DNA from: Glossina fuscipes
Lineage: Eukaryota; Arthropoda; Insecta; Diptera; Glossinidae
Assembly: GCF_014805625.2 (NCBI RefSeq)
Contig: NW_024003726.1
Coordinates: 821,465-885,464, forward strand
Reading direction: 5' to 3'
DNA: 64,000 nt
The notes beneath the pieces are model-generated. The model did no database searches and was not told where the DNA came from. It worked only from the letters and a program-made list of their open reading frames with translations. Each line of letters begins with the position of its first letter. The stretch's first letter is position 1. The translations under genes were made by a program, and so were the position numbers. Positions 1 through 10,797 of the stretch are shown here, piece by piece.

Positions 1-602
1 AAAAGTAAATTGATTACGCAGTCGCGCAAAATTGAATCCAACGGTTTACGATTAAACCCATTCTTCAATCACAATGCCTATACTAACTGCGCAGCTACAG
101 TAATATAATTATTTTTTTTTGTATGAAACTGCTTTTGTTTAACGTGCAACTTTCAATGTATATATGCGCACATTTGACAATTTGCAAGGAAGATATGTCA
201 CCTGATGGCTGGTCTACAAGGCCATCTCTACTTTACGCAATTTTATTGAGTTAGAAGTTTGCATATCTATCTTTATATATAATTTGCAAATATAAATATT
301 TATTATTACAAATGGAAAATACCAAAGAATCAAATGGGTGGAATATGTGTGCTATGTGGCAGTAAAGGCTGCAAATATGGTGTAGTGATTCGTTTATACA
401 ACTTCTTAAAGTCAGTCTAGCACAGAAGCAAACGGTCTGAAAATTTGGAGTTGTAGCCGAATCACTTAAGGCTACATGCAAAATTTGCAGCCGTCGTGTC
501 GACCACCGCCTAATCCGGAAGATACACTTGCATAAAAATGCTATTCTAACTTTGACATTATAGAATATATTTGCATATTTCTAATTGTATTATATTATAT
601 GT
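1..602. other. AT-rich stretch, nothing recognised
   Basis: No convincing coding sequence, RNA or repeat structure is visible. A 76-codon minus-strand frame at 251-481 has no domain or motif that I recognise and looks like a chance frame in AT-rich DNA. Confidence 0.5.
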
Positions 603-759
603 ACACTAGCGCCAAGCGAAACTCATACACCCAGCGAAAATATTTGTTTTGTGTAATATATTTAAAACTAAGTATGCTATAAAAGTAAGTCCATTCCATT
701 TTGTTGGAGTACTAGCTACCACATTAATTGGCATGAACAAAGTTTGACTGGGTCACTTG

Positions 760-1412
760 TTAAGAAAGTGAAATGAGAGGACAAAGAAGATAAACCAGTG
801 TTGAAGTAAGAAAATCAACAATTCAACCCCACAAAAAAAAAAAACAAATATGGTTTCGAGAGATATTCGAGTTAGCAAATCGAAGCCTCTCAACCATCAT
901 ACAATAAAGCGATAAAAACTGAAAAAAAGTCTCAAAAATTAATCAAGAGTAGCCAGCAATAAAATTTTGTTTGTGGACGATGAGCAATATCTTCTACGGC
1001 AAGTCAAAAAGGATCCTTTTTCAAGTGCGACAAAATTCGCAGAGTTGCTGAAACGGATTTAGGAAAAAAATGTTGCCCACAAAAAATAAGAAATATATTA
1101 AACAAGGCTGATTTCAATGGTAACAGATCAAGACAAAAGCAAACACGATCCCAGCGTTCAGCTATACATCCTATTAAAAATTTGTGGAGTTATCTCGATA
1201 GCAAAATTCCCCAGCACACTATAGTTATAAGGATGATTTGAAGAAAGCTCTTCGTGACGAATGGAAAAAAACTGAACCAAATTATTCCAAGAAACTTATT
1301 CAAAGTATGCCAAATAGATTAAAATGGGGTGACAAAAAACAAAGGCATGCGTACCAAGTATTCAAGTTGGCGTGAAGACATGTCCTTGAAAACTTTACAT
1401 CAGTTCCAATTC
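760..1412 (+). mobile_element. Tc1-like transposon remnant, internally deleted
   Basis: Tc1-family transposase pieces are read in shifting frames. Around 998-1055 the DNA encodes RQVKKDPFSSATKFAELLK, matching the second helix-turn-helix region of Tc1-type transposases. Around 1080-1150 comes a stretch ending in NRSRQK-like residues. From 1167 the frame reads HPIKNLWSYLDSKIPQH, the conserved block around the last catalytic residue. About 1289-1370 holds the family C-terminus (LIQSMPNRLK, then KNKGMRTKY). The part that should carry the first two catalytic aspartates is missing, so the copy is dead. A possible left end lies near 603 (tacactagcgccaagcg), but I found no matching inverted right end. 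A pogo-type element starts only about 60 bases further on. Family assignment is from known Tc1 motifs; boundaries are approximate. Confidence 0.75.
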
Positions 1413-1861
1413 TTTTGCATATTTGTACACAATATCTTCATTTTGGCTAACAGAAGAATGTTTGCCACAAATATAGTAAAACCTCCTTATTCGCGGGGTA
1501 TATGTTTCAAAAAAATACCGCGAATACAGAAACCGTGAATACGGAATGGTAATTTATATCGGATATAGGGGATAGGTGACAAAATAAAACAAGAAACCGT
1601 GAATACGGAATGGTAATTTGTATGGGATGAGAGGGGACATGTTCCTAAGTGACAAAATAAAAAAAAAAATCAATTATATAAAAAATCAATTTAATTGAAG
1701 TTTTTGAACATTTTAATTAATTATCTTAAGGCTTAGGCAATGGTTTGAAGAGTTTTGTAAGTTTCTCTTGCTTAGCAGTTTTTAAAAGCTCCTTCAATTC
1801 AGACTGATACGCAGCAGTCGCCTCTTAAAAATAAGACTTCGTTCCATAGACGGATCAATGT

Positions 1862-2422
1862 TCATGAATCGCCACGCTCATTTGCCATTTTTACACCTTC
1901 AGTAAGACTTTTCAAATTAAATGTCACGATTCTAATGCTTGTTGAAGCCTCTTCTCCAATGGGCGGTGAATTTAACATTTCCTCCAAGTCGGTTTCAGTC
2001 AAATCTTCGTATTGCGATTCAAGCAAGTCCTGAATGTCACTTGATTCTATCTGTTCGAACCCATCCCGTCCTATTCCATTCGCGATTTCGGCTATGTTTG
2101 CAGTCAAAGTTTGATCTTGCACATATTCCTCGTCATTTTCCGCAGTCAGAGCAAGCCACAGTTTTTTCCAGCACGACTTCAATGTGTGTGGCTTCAGTTC
2201 TTTCAATGATTCTTTTATGTTTACGATACATTTTGCTATGTCAAATTTCTTCCAACATTCCGTAACATTCCTATCAGGATTACATTCCATATTATCTATT
2301 ATGATTTTGAAGGTTCGTCTAATGTAATAGAGTTTAAAGGCCTGAATTATTCCTTGGTCCATAGGTTGAAGCAAAGCCGTCGTGTTGGGAGGTAAAAATG
2401 TCTCTTGTTTGTTTGGACGCAT
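1862..2422 (-). pseudogene. Tigger/pogo transposase, C-terminal fragment
   Basis: A 186-codon frame opens near the conserved block FLPPNTTALLQPMDQGIIQA, which in pogo/Tigger (CENP-B related, DDE) transposases includes the third catalytic acidic residue. It continues through FKLYYIRRTF into an acidic, glutamate-rich tail typical of Tigger C-termini. Family proteins are about 450-550 residues, so more than half is lost, including the CENP-B type DNA-binding domain. The ATG of this frame is internal to the ancestral protein and is not a natural start. Confidence 0.85.
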
Positions 2423-2610
2423 AGTTTCAAGTTCGCGAGGATGACTTGGTGCATTGTCTCAAACTAGAAGTGCTTTAAAGTCTAAATTCCGTTTTTTTAA
2501 AATAAATTTCAACGTCAGAAACAAAACAATTCCGGAACCAGTCACAAACAATCCGCAAATAAAGAAATTTATAGCCGCGAATATAGGAATTGGGTCGCAT
2601 TCTTTTAATC

Positions 2611-2674
2611 CGCGAATAGTGAAACCGCGGATAAAGGAAACGCGAATAGTGAAACCGCGGATAAAGGAAACGCG
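2611..2674. repeat. 30-bp tandem repeat in the pogo/Tigger right subterminal region
   Basis: The unit cgcgaatagtgaaaccgcgg plus ataaaggaaa occurs exactly twice (2611-2640 and 2641-2670), followed by a partial third that runs into the terminal inverted repeat. The unit resembles the element's own end and could multiply transposase binding sites; that role is inference. Confidence 0.85.
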
Positions 2675-2694
2675 AATAATGAGCTTTTACTGTA

Positions 2695-3499
2695 CTGCAA
2701 AGTTGCGGGCAGATGAATACACGAACAGGTGGACATATTTAGGTTTATTCCAAATTTGAAAAATTAGAAAATGTAAAAAATTGACCACGCCTACCTAACA
2801 TTATAGTGTATCAAAATTCAATTATCTTCTCAGTAACTATATAACGCGCAGGAACAAGTTACGACAACCTCATAAAGTGTATAAAGTTGTGGACAGTTGT
2901 GAATTTGGTATCTGTGGTAAACATTTTTTCGATCGCAAACATAAGGATATCGTCTACAAATTTGGAAAAGAATTGACAGGTGACTTAACCTTATTAAAGT
3001 ATACGCCTGCGGCGTCTACGCGTCTATGCGACAAAAGTTTTTATTTCGAAAACAGAGAAAATCAGCTTCGACCGCTCCATATGCTGGAGCATGAAAATTT
3101 AGGTCTTTTACTTTTCTTGTCGTTTTTAGGACAACGATGATAGGTATAAAAGATTCGGTCACGGCTGAATATAGTTTTCTTACTTGTTTTGTGTTAGTAA
3201 AGTTTAAATCTCGTACCATTTTTTATGATAAAGTTTCGTGGACTTTACATTTTTATAGAATTATTTTTGAGTATTTCGGGTAATAACGAGCTTTTGCTTA
3301 CTTTGAATGATTTCTGTGCTTTCCCGCTGATTGTTTATGCGATATTGTTGTATTTTATGATATATGAATGAAATATGTAGATTAATGCACTCGCTATTTT
3401 TACACGATGTTCGATTGTAATTGTTTAAAAAATATTAGTTCAGTTAAAAATGCAATTGTTCTCTCTTTTTCTTTAATTTTATAACTTAATTTTTTTCTT
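2695..3499. other. AT-rich, mostly unassigned; possible dispersed short motif
   Basis: No gene was found. Read on the minus strand, about 3130-3205 contains AAGTAAGAAAACTATATTCA followed by GCCGTGACCGAATC and a TATA-like run. I associate this type of motif with dispersed copies in calyptrate and drosophilid genomes, but I cannot confirm that without a database. The rest is simple AT-rich sequence. Confidence 0.3.
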
Positions 3500-5330
3500 T
3501 TTTTATTATACGATTCACGGCTCTAATAAAATATAAGTCATTATTTTTATCTCGAAAAATTCCAACGTTTTGTATATATTAAAATATGGAAGATTTTCTT
3601 TCTTTACATAATTAACTAATAACTTCTCCATTATAATTGACTCATCTTCACTTAATAATAATGAGTTCACCATATTTGCTTTAGACTATTCTCAGACGTG
3701 CGCAATATTAATTAATTGTTTGCTTACGAATTCTAATTTGTTGTCATTGCTAATTCATTATTCACCGAATTTTTAGGAATAGTTTGCACATTACATTCGT
3801 TAGCTTAGTTATTTCATTTATTTTATCTCTATTTAATTTATTTGTTATTTTCTTATTATCGTATACTAAAACATCATTTACTTTTTTAACCGAAATTTCA
3901 CTGTCTTCTTTATCGGGAGTGCCCGCAATCCATTTCCAGGCAATTCTCAACAAATTGAATAATCTTCTTGTTCTGCTTGTACCTAGTCTATTTATAATAT
4001 TTTTTGTTGTTTTTCATAGTTGTTGTTATTTATCATAAGAAAATAAAGATGGGTTTCGTGAATGCTTCTAATCCCACCTAATTCCAGTACTAAATCGTTG
4101 CGTTTTCCTAAATCTATTTCGGGATTGATTTTAAAACCTATATTGGTCATGGTCACAAATTCTGAATTTGAATAATCGAGGAGTTGTTCCTCTGTTCTCG
4201 ACAAGATGAATAATTTGCTGGAAGTGTAAAATGGGATTATTGTTGTTATGTATTTATAGGACATTTGTGGTTTATTCTACCTTTTTTCATCATAACTGTG
4301 CCATTTTTATTTTCTAAAACAATCTCTTCTCTATATCTTACATGAAGTTTGTTACCTATTTTTTTATTTGTTTTCATATAGATAATGTCGCCGGGTTTGC
4401 AAGCTGTTTTAAATGGCTCTTTTTTCTTATTATGATATATTAAGTCTATTTCTTGTTTCTTTTCTAGTACTTTAATATTTTCTTCTATGATTTTGGAGTA
4501 GTGACTGTTCTTCCGAAAAATAACTAGTGGGTTTTTATTTGTAACATCGTGAATGGAGTATTTCTATTTCATTAAAAATGTATCTATTTGTTCTCCTTTA
4601 ACGAATCTCGTTATTTCTGCAACATTTGAATGAAATCCTTCTATTTATTCATTGACCCTACTTGTGTAGCTAAAACCTTATATTGTCATCTGATCTTCTA
4701 ACATGTGCTCTTTCGATGGGGAATTATGGGATTTCTCATTGTCTATAATTATTAATTTTTCATGTCTTAGAAGATCTTTTAAATGTTGAACGGCTCGTGA
4801 GCTTATGATTTTTGCTTGAGCGTATTTAGAAAATTTATGTATTGCCGTAAGTATTACTTTATGGTTAGCGTGTTAGATGTTTATATCGGTAATTTGTCTG
4901 CACTCTAGGATAAGCTTCATTTTACAGTTGCACTTTGTTTTCTTCGCTATTTCTAAGAGTTTGTTTGTTTCTGATCAATATATTATGTTCGTGATCTTCA
5001 TTGTTTTTTATATCCTTAACTATCTTTCGTGCAATTATTAAAGTGTGGGTTAAACTTTTGGAATGGATGGGTTTAGACAACGTTTGAATATATTGATTAA
5101 TTTTTCCTTATTGCAGAATTGCCCGATTACTTTATGTCCATGGTATGTTGAAAAACTGATAACAGGAATTGACACCCTGCTTTAAAATGTGTTGATTCCT
5201 AAATACATTAATTGGGACGTCGATTATTTACGCTTTCATTGTCATGTACTGTACCTGGAAGTGAACTTATTTTGGGAGATCTAGGTAGTGCGTCAACTAC
5301 GAAGTTTGCTCTAACGGGAGATTATAAATT
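3500..5330 (-). mobile_element. Errantivirus-like (gypsy-type LTR) relic: pol end plus env remnant
   Basis: On the minus strand the order is a pol remnant and then an env remnant, which is errantivirus organisation. Between about 5300 and 4270, frame-shifting translation gives the RNase H-to-integrase linker (VVDALPRSP), then an integrase-like stretch with a KFSKYAQAKIISSR block and a later IIIDNEKSHNSPS block, the surroundings of two catalytic acids. From about 4264 down to 3760, env-like segments follow, including WKWIAGTPD, a motif of insect errantivirus envelopes. Stops and frameshifts are frequent and I could not delimit LTRs. It is a decayed endogenous copy with no intact protein. Confidence 0.65.
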
Positions 5331-5335
5331 AATTT

Positions 5336-7160
5336 GAATTTTTTTTTTTTTTTTGTAACCAGCCATTTGAGAGATGTCCCCTATATGTGCAGGCACAGTG
5401 GTGATCAGGAAAGGTTATAGGCAGAAAGAGGGTAATATTTGTGAACGTTCGACTTGAATATGGAGACCTCAGGTACGGTAGGAGAGACTGCTAGTAGGTT
5501 ATTCCAAAGGCAGTGCGATTAAATAACGACAAGTCATGGAAGTGTATTATGCGGCATACATGCAATTGCGGAACGAGTGGTTGAGAACGTTGAGATAGAC
5601 GTATAGTCATGTTGAAGGTTTTAGTTGGTGGGCATATCTCTTTTATCTTCTTAGAACAGTTGCCCTGAACGTACTTGTACACAACCGCAACACATCCCTT
5701 GAGCCGATGCTCAAGGATATCACGGACAGATATTCGTTGCCAATGAGAACCTAAGCCTTCCGTTGCCTGCCGTCGAAGGTCCCCAGGCAAATTTTTGGGG
5801 TCCCGCCAACACAACATGCGAGTTACGCTCTAATTTGGGCTCGATAGAAGTGGTGTACATAGTAGGGATGTTGGCTGCAGTAAAGTATTTTTGCACCGCT
5901 TAAAAACCTAAGCTCTTGACTGAGTCGTTCCCCATTTCGAACACCTGTTCTGTGAAAGGAACATCGTTTCGTATTCTCATGCTCAAAGTATCAAAAAATA
6001 CCGATGCTTATGCATTGACATCACCAAAAAGAGGGCGTTCCGTTGCGTTGGAAGAGAGCTTTGGGTGTTGGTGGTATTAAAGGTTACGTTATTTACCCGA
6101 CTCCATTCTAATATTTTTATGAGGTCCCGATTTACTGTGTCATTCATCACGCAACGTTTGTCCTATATCTCGTTGCGGCATGGTCTCTTACTAAATGAAG
6201 ACGAATGACAGAAGGTTCTAGGCTCTGCAAACGGGTAGATAGGGTTCTCCCTTATGCACAGGAGGCCGGTAATGAACACAGGCAATAGAGAATGGAAAGA
6301 ACACAGCCTTGTGGTATATTTGCATTTAAATAGAATTTACTTGGAAAATACCCGTCGATTATAACTCTTATCGAAGGGATGTCAAAGAAACTCGATATGA
6401 AAATGCTTTCGACATCATATGCAATCACTTCGGAGACAAGAACACCACGCTACACTCTGCCGAATGTTTTGAAGATGTTTAGAGCAACGATCTTTCTTTT
6501 GCCAAACTGGCGAATAGCTCGCACAGCTTTCAATTGAAATGCTTGAAAAAATTATTGATCTTGGCCCAATTTGCCTTTTGATTATATGGAAATATCACGT
6601 GTCGAGACTAACAAAAAAAGGCGCGAAAGATTGGTATACGAAAGGGATACAGAAATTGTGTGGTGGTCCAAGTTACCGGGAGGTGTAAGAATATTAACTT
6701 CGTATTTATATAGTGTTTTGTTGCAACCCATGATGGGTTGCAATATACGGTGGTTACTTTATAAGTTGCGCAATGTCTGCGTCGCGGAGTTCTATGGGTT
6801 GAATGGTGCGGCCAGGTTTTGCTGTCGAGATTGAAATCGCCAGCAACTACGATGACGCTGTCGGAGTAATTTTGCAGAAAGGTAGACATTGCGTTGGATA
6901 GGGTGCCAAAGCCTATCCGCGTTTGGGGTTTTATAAGCAAATCCGAAATGGAAGTTGTGTGTCCGGATAGTGAATTGTACATATATCGAGGTAAATTCGG
7001 GATCTTGGATACTCCATTGTTGCTAGCACTGGAACACTACGCCGTTGCGGATGTGTATCACAAAGCCTATGTATGATAATAAATTTTGAATGATTTGGCT
7101 CCCAGGTAAGTGGAAATAACTTACATCATTGTTTTCACTTACATGGGTCTCGCAAACAGA
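5336..7160 (-). mobile_element. L2/CR1-like non-LTR retrotransposon relic with poly-A tail
   Basis: The poly-T run at 5336-5354 is the poly-A tail of a minus-strand element. From the 5' side (about 7160) I read an apurinic-type endonuclease: DTLSVCETHVSENND near the start, VIVVAGDFNLDS (GDFN motif) near 6850, and NLDHHTISVSLS near 6650. Reverse transcriptase follows with an internal deletion: ALNIFKTFGRVW in place of the usual DxSKAFDxVxH, IPQGCVLS, and a decayed catalytic box (PFAEPRTF). The C-terminal domain (KYVQGNCSKKIKEICPP, then RLSQRSQPLV) is characteristic of L2/CR1-group elements. Many stops and shifts are present, so it is not functional. The 5' border is uncertain. Confidence 0.75.
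5491..5817 (-). pseudogene. C-terminal domain of L2/CR1-type reverse transcriptase protein
   Basis: This 108-codon frame is the longest intact piece of the surrounding relic. It covers the post-RT region with residues such as LEHRLKGCVAVVYKYVQGNC and the terminal FNRTAFGITY segment (family form resembles FFxRTxxxWNSLP). It has lost the start and the catalytic domain and is only a fragment. Confidence 0.7.
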
Positions 7161-8805
7161 GAGTGTATCTGACCAAAATTTGCCTGTGTATACCGCGAAG
7201 AAATTTTCGCGTAAAGCGTATATTGCAGTGATAGGTTATAAATCTTTTCACCTTATATGACTAAAAAAACAGTTCAAACAGTTCAGTTTTGGGGTAGGAT
7301 TTATTGGAAACTGTTTCTTTTGCTGTTGCTAGTGGGGACATAAAAGCCCTAATTGTCTGTTTATAACGGTTTATCTTATAATATGAATTGTTGCTTTTAA
7401 GGTTTTGCTGCTGCTATTTGTTGTGTTTGCTTTGTATCTACTGCTACTGATGATGCTGTTGTGCTTGTTATTATTGGTACGATTTTGTTTGCACTGCTGG
7501 TAAAGTTATTTTTAGTCGTTATTGTTGTTTTTACTGTTTTTACTTCCTGCAATTGTTGTGTTCGGTTTTATTTTTTCTTACCGTTGTTTGTTATTATTCT
7601 TATCGTTGCCGTTGTGGTTGATGATGTCACTGTTCTTGATGCTATATGATTTATTGTTGTATTGTATTGCAAGGACGACTTTCCATCTTTCGAGTTGCAC
7701 ATTCGGTTTCATTCCGTTTGATATTGAGTTTCATTTCATATGGATTATTCATTATCATGTGGTTACCTCTAAGGTTGATTACAACAGCCAAATCTCTCTC
7801 TCTCTCTCTCTCTGCTCTTTTAGACTATCGTCGACAATAATGGAATTGAGTGATTTCATAATCACTAATATAATGAATTTGAGGCTTTCGCTATTTTGGT
7901 GAAACAAAAGCTGTGTGATGTGTTACTTCTACATTTACACATATTCACTTAGCATAGGATGGAGATTGATTTGGCATAGTTTTATTTTCTACTTTGCCTG
8001 CATATAATTTTCATTGTATTATTTTATTGTTAGTTTGATATTTCCACATTACCTAGTTTGACTTTCATGTATGGCAATAAGGAATATATATCCATAAAAA
8101 AATGTCCATCACAAAATTGGTTACTTTGTACACTTGCTCCTGATTGAGTACTTTCATGTACTTAGCAAATGCTTCATTATGAATCTCAACTATTTTCATC
8201 TATCTTATAACATTATTACAATGCTGTGGTACATGTTCGGCGACGTTTTCGATTTCAATATTTAAGTTGCGATTGCTTTTTTCAGTTTGGATCATTGATG
8301 AAGTTGGTGGTGATCTTCATAGGAAGAATCTGTTGTATTTAAGTGGTCCATTGGTCTATTTAATTGCGGTATTTTTAATTAATTTATTGATGCGCATTGA
8401 TTCTTGTTTTAGTTGCGGTTTGCGAGATAATTGTCTGGGTGCTGGTGTTCGGGTTATCAAATATAAATATTGTTGTTATAGCCTTGCTAAGAAAATCTAT
8501 GCAGGAATTGATTGTTTGTTTGTGGCGTGTGATTCGGATGGGGATAGAAAGATATATTTCTATTTTACCTATTGCGGTTTTGAACTGGTTTAATATGATA
8601 ACTGGGCCCTTGAGGGCTTTTTTAAATAAATTTTTGCGGGTGCGAAATGCCTCGTTTTCCAATTTTTTGCATGTAAGCCGCTAATCCCTAGTAATCTGGA
8701 AAGATCTCCACGTAAATCTTTAACAAATGTGAACAGGGCTCCTATCACCGTATTTTTTGTTAAAAGTTTTAAAGTTTCCTCCGCAACTTCTAAACAAAAT
8801 GTGTT
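7161..8805. other. T-rich low-complexity sequence without a recognised gene
   Basis: Frames at 7461-7649, 7522-7902 and 8267-8684 encode runs of leucine, valine, phenylalanine and serine that follow from T-rich composition. I see no domain or conserved motif and consider them chance frames. Confidence 0.5.
7793..7813. repeat. (TC)n microsatellite
   Basis: About ten uninterrupted TC dinucleotides. Confidence 0.95.
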
Positions 8806-8819
8806 GTCCAGTATTAGAT
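8806..8819. repeat. Target-site duplication, poly-A side, of the R1/LOA-like element
   Basis: The 14-mer gtccagtattagat sits immediately before the poly-T run. The identical 14-mer is at 10784-10797, directly beyond the other end of the element. Confidence 0.9.
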
Positions 8820-10783
8820 TTTTTTTTTTTTTTTTGATGGAAGACCATCAAAAGGCGCCCATTAGGGCAGTGCGATACTTTAACCCGCTAAAAACCACCT
8901 CTCCTATTCCCTAACCTGTGGCACGACCGTTTAGGTATACCTTCACAGGGAGGGTAGCCGTTTAGGCACTACTTAAAAGCCTACGATGATGCTCTTCGTG
9001 TCTTTGTTTACGCATAATGTTTGCGGCGATTCCTACCGCCTTCCATATTTTAAGGTCATGCAACATATTTGTCACAAGATTGTCGGGGAGAGGTAACACT
9101 GCAATTTTCGTCTGTAGTCTCTGTCGTTCGTTATAGTATTTCGGACAGACAAAGAGAACATATTCACTCGCTGCTTAGCCGCTTCAGCTGGCAGTCTGCG
9201 AAATTCGGCTCTATACAGACCTTCTTTACCACGCAGATCGATTGGCATCATACCAGCGATAACCAGGGCCGCGTCCTCCGACACCGTCCGATATCCGGCG
9301 CACACCCTTAGAGCGCATAGCTGCTTGTATGTCTCTCGTGTATGACGGGATAGCGAAAGCCTTGTTCCACACAGAAGAGCCGTACATTATTGTCGCCGTT
9401 ACTACATCTGCGATCAGCTTCCTACGGTCTTGCCTAGGGCCGCGCAAGTTTGGCAGTAAGCACGTCAACGACTTTGCTACCTTCGCTGCCTTTTCGCCCG
9501 TGTATTGCAAATGACTCCTAAGTATTTTATTGCTTCTTGAGACTGTATTCTCGTGTCTCCGACATGGATAGTCACTTTCTCAATTTTGTTCCTAGATTAA
9601 TACCGCTTCTGTTTTCTCTTCCGCCAGCTCTAAATCCACTGACCGCAGCCACCTCTTGACCATGTCGGTGGTTTTATTCGCAGTAGTGGTAATTCCCTCT
9701 AGAGTTTTCGCCACGATAGTTATCGCTGTGTCGTCTGTAAAACCCACGATGGATGCTCCCTCTGGAAGAGGTAATCTCAGGATATCGTCGTACATTACGT
9801 TCCACAGCGTAGGGCCTAGGACTGATCCCTAAGGTACCCCTCCAGTGATCAGCCTCTCCCTGCACCCGTTATCCGTAACATACCTCAGTTTCCTGCCGGT
9901 AAAATAACTAGCCACTATATTAATCAAATAATGTGCAATTCTTCTTTCCTGTAGGGCAGCTATGACGCAATACCAGTTTGCTGAGTTGAATGCATTTTTT
10001 ATATCTAATGCTATTACTAGGCAATACTTTTTGTTGCCTTCCATCCAACGTTTACCTTTGATCGCTTCTGCTGCGGTATTTGTGACCATTTTTATTGCAT
10101 CCATTAGGCTTTTCTTTTTCCTGAAGCCGAAATGGAAGTCCGACAGCCCTTTAGATCTCTCCAGTGATGCTTCTAAACGAGTTCGAATAATCTTTTCGTA
10201 CACCTTGCCTATCGTATCTAATAGACAAATAGGGCGGTATGCATTTGCAACATGCGACGGCTTGTTTGGCTTTGGCAGCAACACCAACGTCTGTTGTTTC
10301 CACTTATCTGGGAAAAATTGTTCTCTCAAACAAGCGTTGAAAGTGCTCGCAAACATAGCAGGCCTTGCCAACATGGCTTGCTTAATAGCGCAATTTGGGA
10401 TACCATCAGGGCCAGGCGCTTTCTTAGCTTTTATTTCTTTTGCGATGATCGCAATTTCCTCGGGCCCGGTGAGATTTATATTGTCCCTCTCCTCCCTCAG
10501 TGGTACATACACGAACCTGGCTTTCTGTGGGAACAGTGTACCAATTATCTCTTCCACAAATTCAGCACAGCTTGGTTGCTCAGAATATTTCAATTTCTTC
10601 CTTACTAGTTTATACGCCATTCCTCTTGGGTCCTCATAAATCTCATTTATCAGTTTCTGAAAACAGTTTTTTTTGCTGACTATTATCGCTTTTTTTAAGA
10701 GCCGTCTCCTGAGTTTGAACGCTTCTTGGTGGTTGTGGTAAGCACTAGTCCCTCTCGACCTTTGGCAGACACGCCTCGCTCTC
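8820..10783 (-). mobile_element. 5'-truncated R1/LOA-type non-LTR retrotransposon
   Basis: The element lies between two identical 14-bp direct repeats. Its poly-A tail is the T-run at 8820-8837 and its truncated 5' end is at 10783. Reading the minus strand, it starts inside the ORF2 region before the reverse transcriptase, runs through the RT palm and ends with a short C-terminal region around 9072-9510 (RGPRQDRRKLIADVV, then RNTITNDRDYRRKLQCYLSP). The RT has KKAPGPDGIPN, LDIKNAFNSANW and a GFTDDTAI catalytic box, a variant seen in the R1/LOA group rather than jockey. The flanking repeats and poly-A tail argue against rDNA-specific R1 itself. In-frame stops and frameshifts make it inactive. 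Confidence 0.85.
9592..10660 (-). pseudogene. Reverse transcriptase (R1/LOA group) with a TAG in the PQG motif
   Basis: Two open stretches, about 10620-9829 and 9826-9592, lie in the same frame and are separated by a single TAG. The first contains the fingers and palm start (PGPDGIPN, YRPICLLDTIGKVYEKI, FGFRKKKSLMDAI, LVIALDIKNAFNSANW) and ends GGVP. The TAG stands exactly where the conserved glutamine of GxPQG should be (CAG to TAG). It is followed by GSVLGPTLWNVMYDDI, GFTDDTAI with the two catalytic aspartates, and LELAEEKTEAVLI. A frameshift follows before the C-terminal region. This looks like one recent nonsense change in an otherwise well-kept domain. Confidence 0.85.
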
Positions 10784-10797
10784 GTCCAGTATTAGAT
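10784..10797. repeat. Target-site duplication, 5' side, of the R1/LOA-like element
   Basis: This is an exact copy of the 14-mer gtccagtattagat found at 8806-8819. Confidence 0.9.

Larger units (their letters stand above)
1474..2692 (-). mobile_element. pogo/Tigger-like DNA transposon, internally deleted, both ends present
   Basis: The left end begins TAGTAAAACCTCCTTATTCG and the right end, read on the minus strand, begins CAGTAAAAGCTCATTATTCG. These are inverted repeats of the Tigger kind. TA lies at 1472-1473 and 2693-2694, as expected for the TA target duplication of this superfamily. Inside is a minus-strand frame (1862-2422) with the C-terminal half of a Tigger transposase. The N-terminal DNA-binding and first catalytic parts are missing, so it cannot move itself. 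Both subterminal regions carry tandem repeats: about 64 bp twice near 1529-1655 and 30 bp twice at 2611-2670. Confidence 0.85.

Noticed and set aside
7060..7095. Target duplication for the L2/CR1-like relic (ataaattttgaat against ataaattaatttgaat near 5320)
   Set aside because: The match needs a gap and lies in AT-rich sequence; not better than chance.
7461..8684. Several overlapping 60-126 codon frames
   Set aside because: The amino-acid content reflects T-rich and CT-repeat DNA, with no motif, no splice structure and overlapping frames in the same strand.
9962..10639. 225-codon plus-strand frame
   Set aside because: It is the antisense shadow of the R1/LOA-like reverse transcriptase, whose minus-strand frame has clear catalytic motifs.
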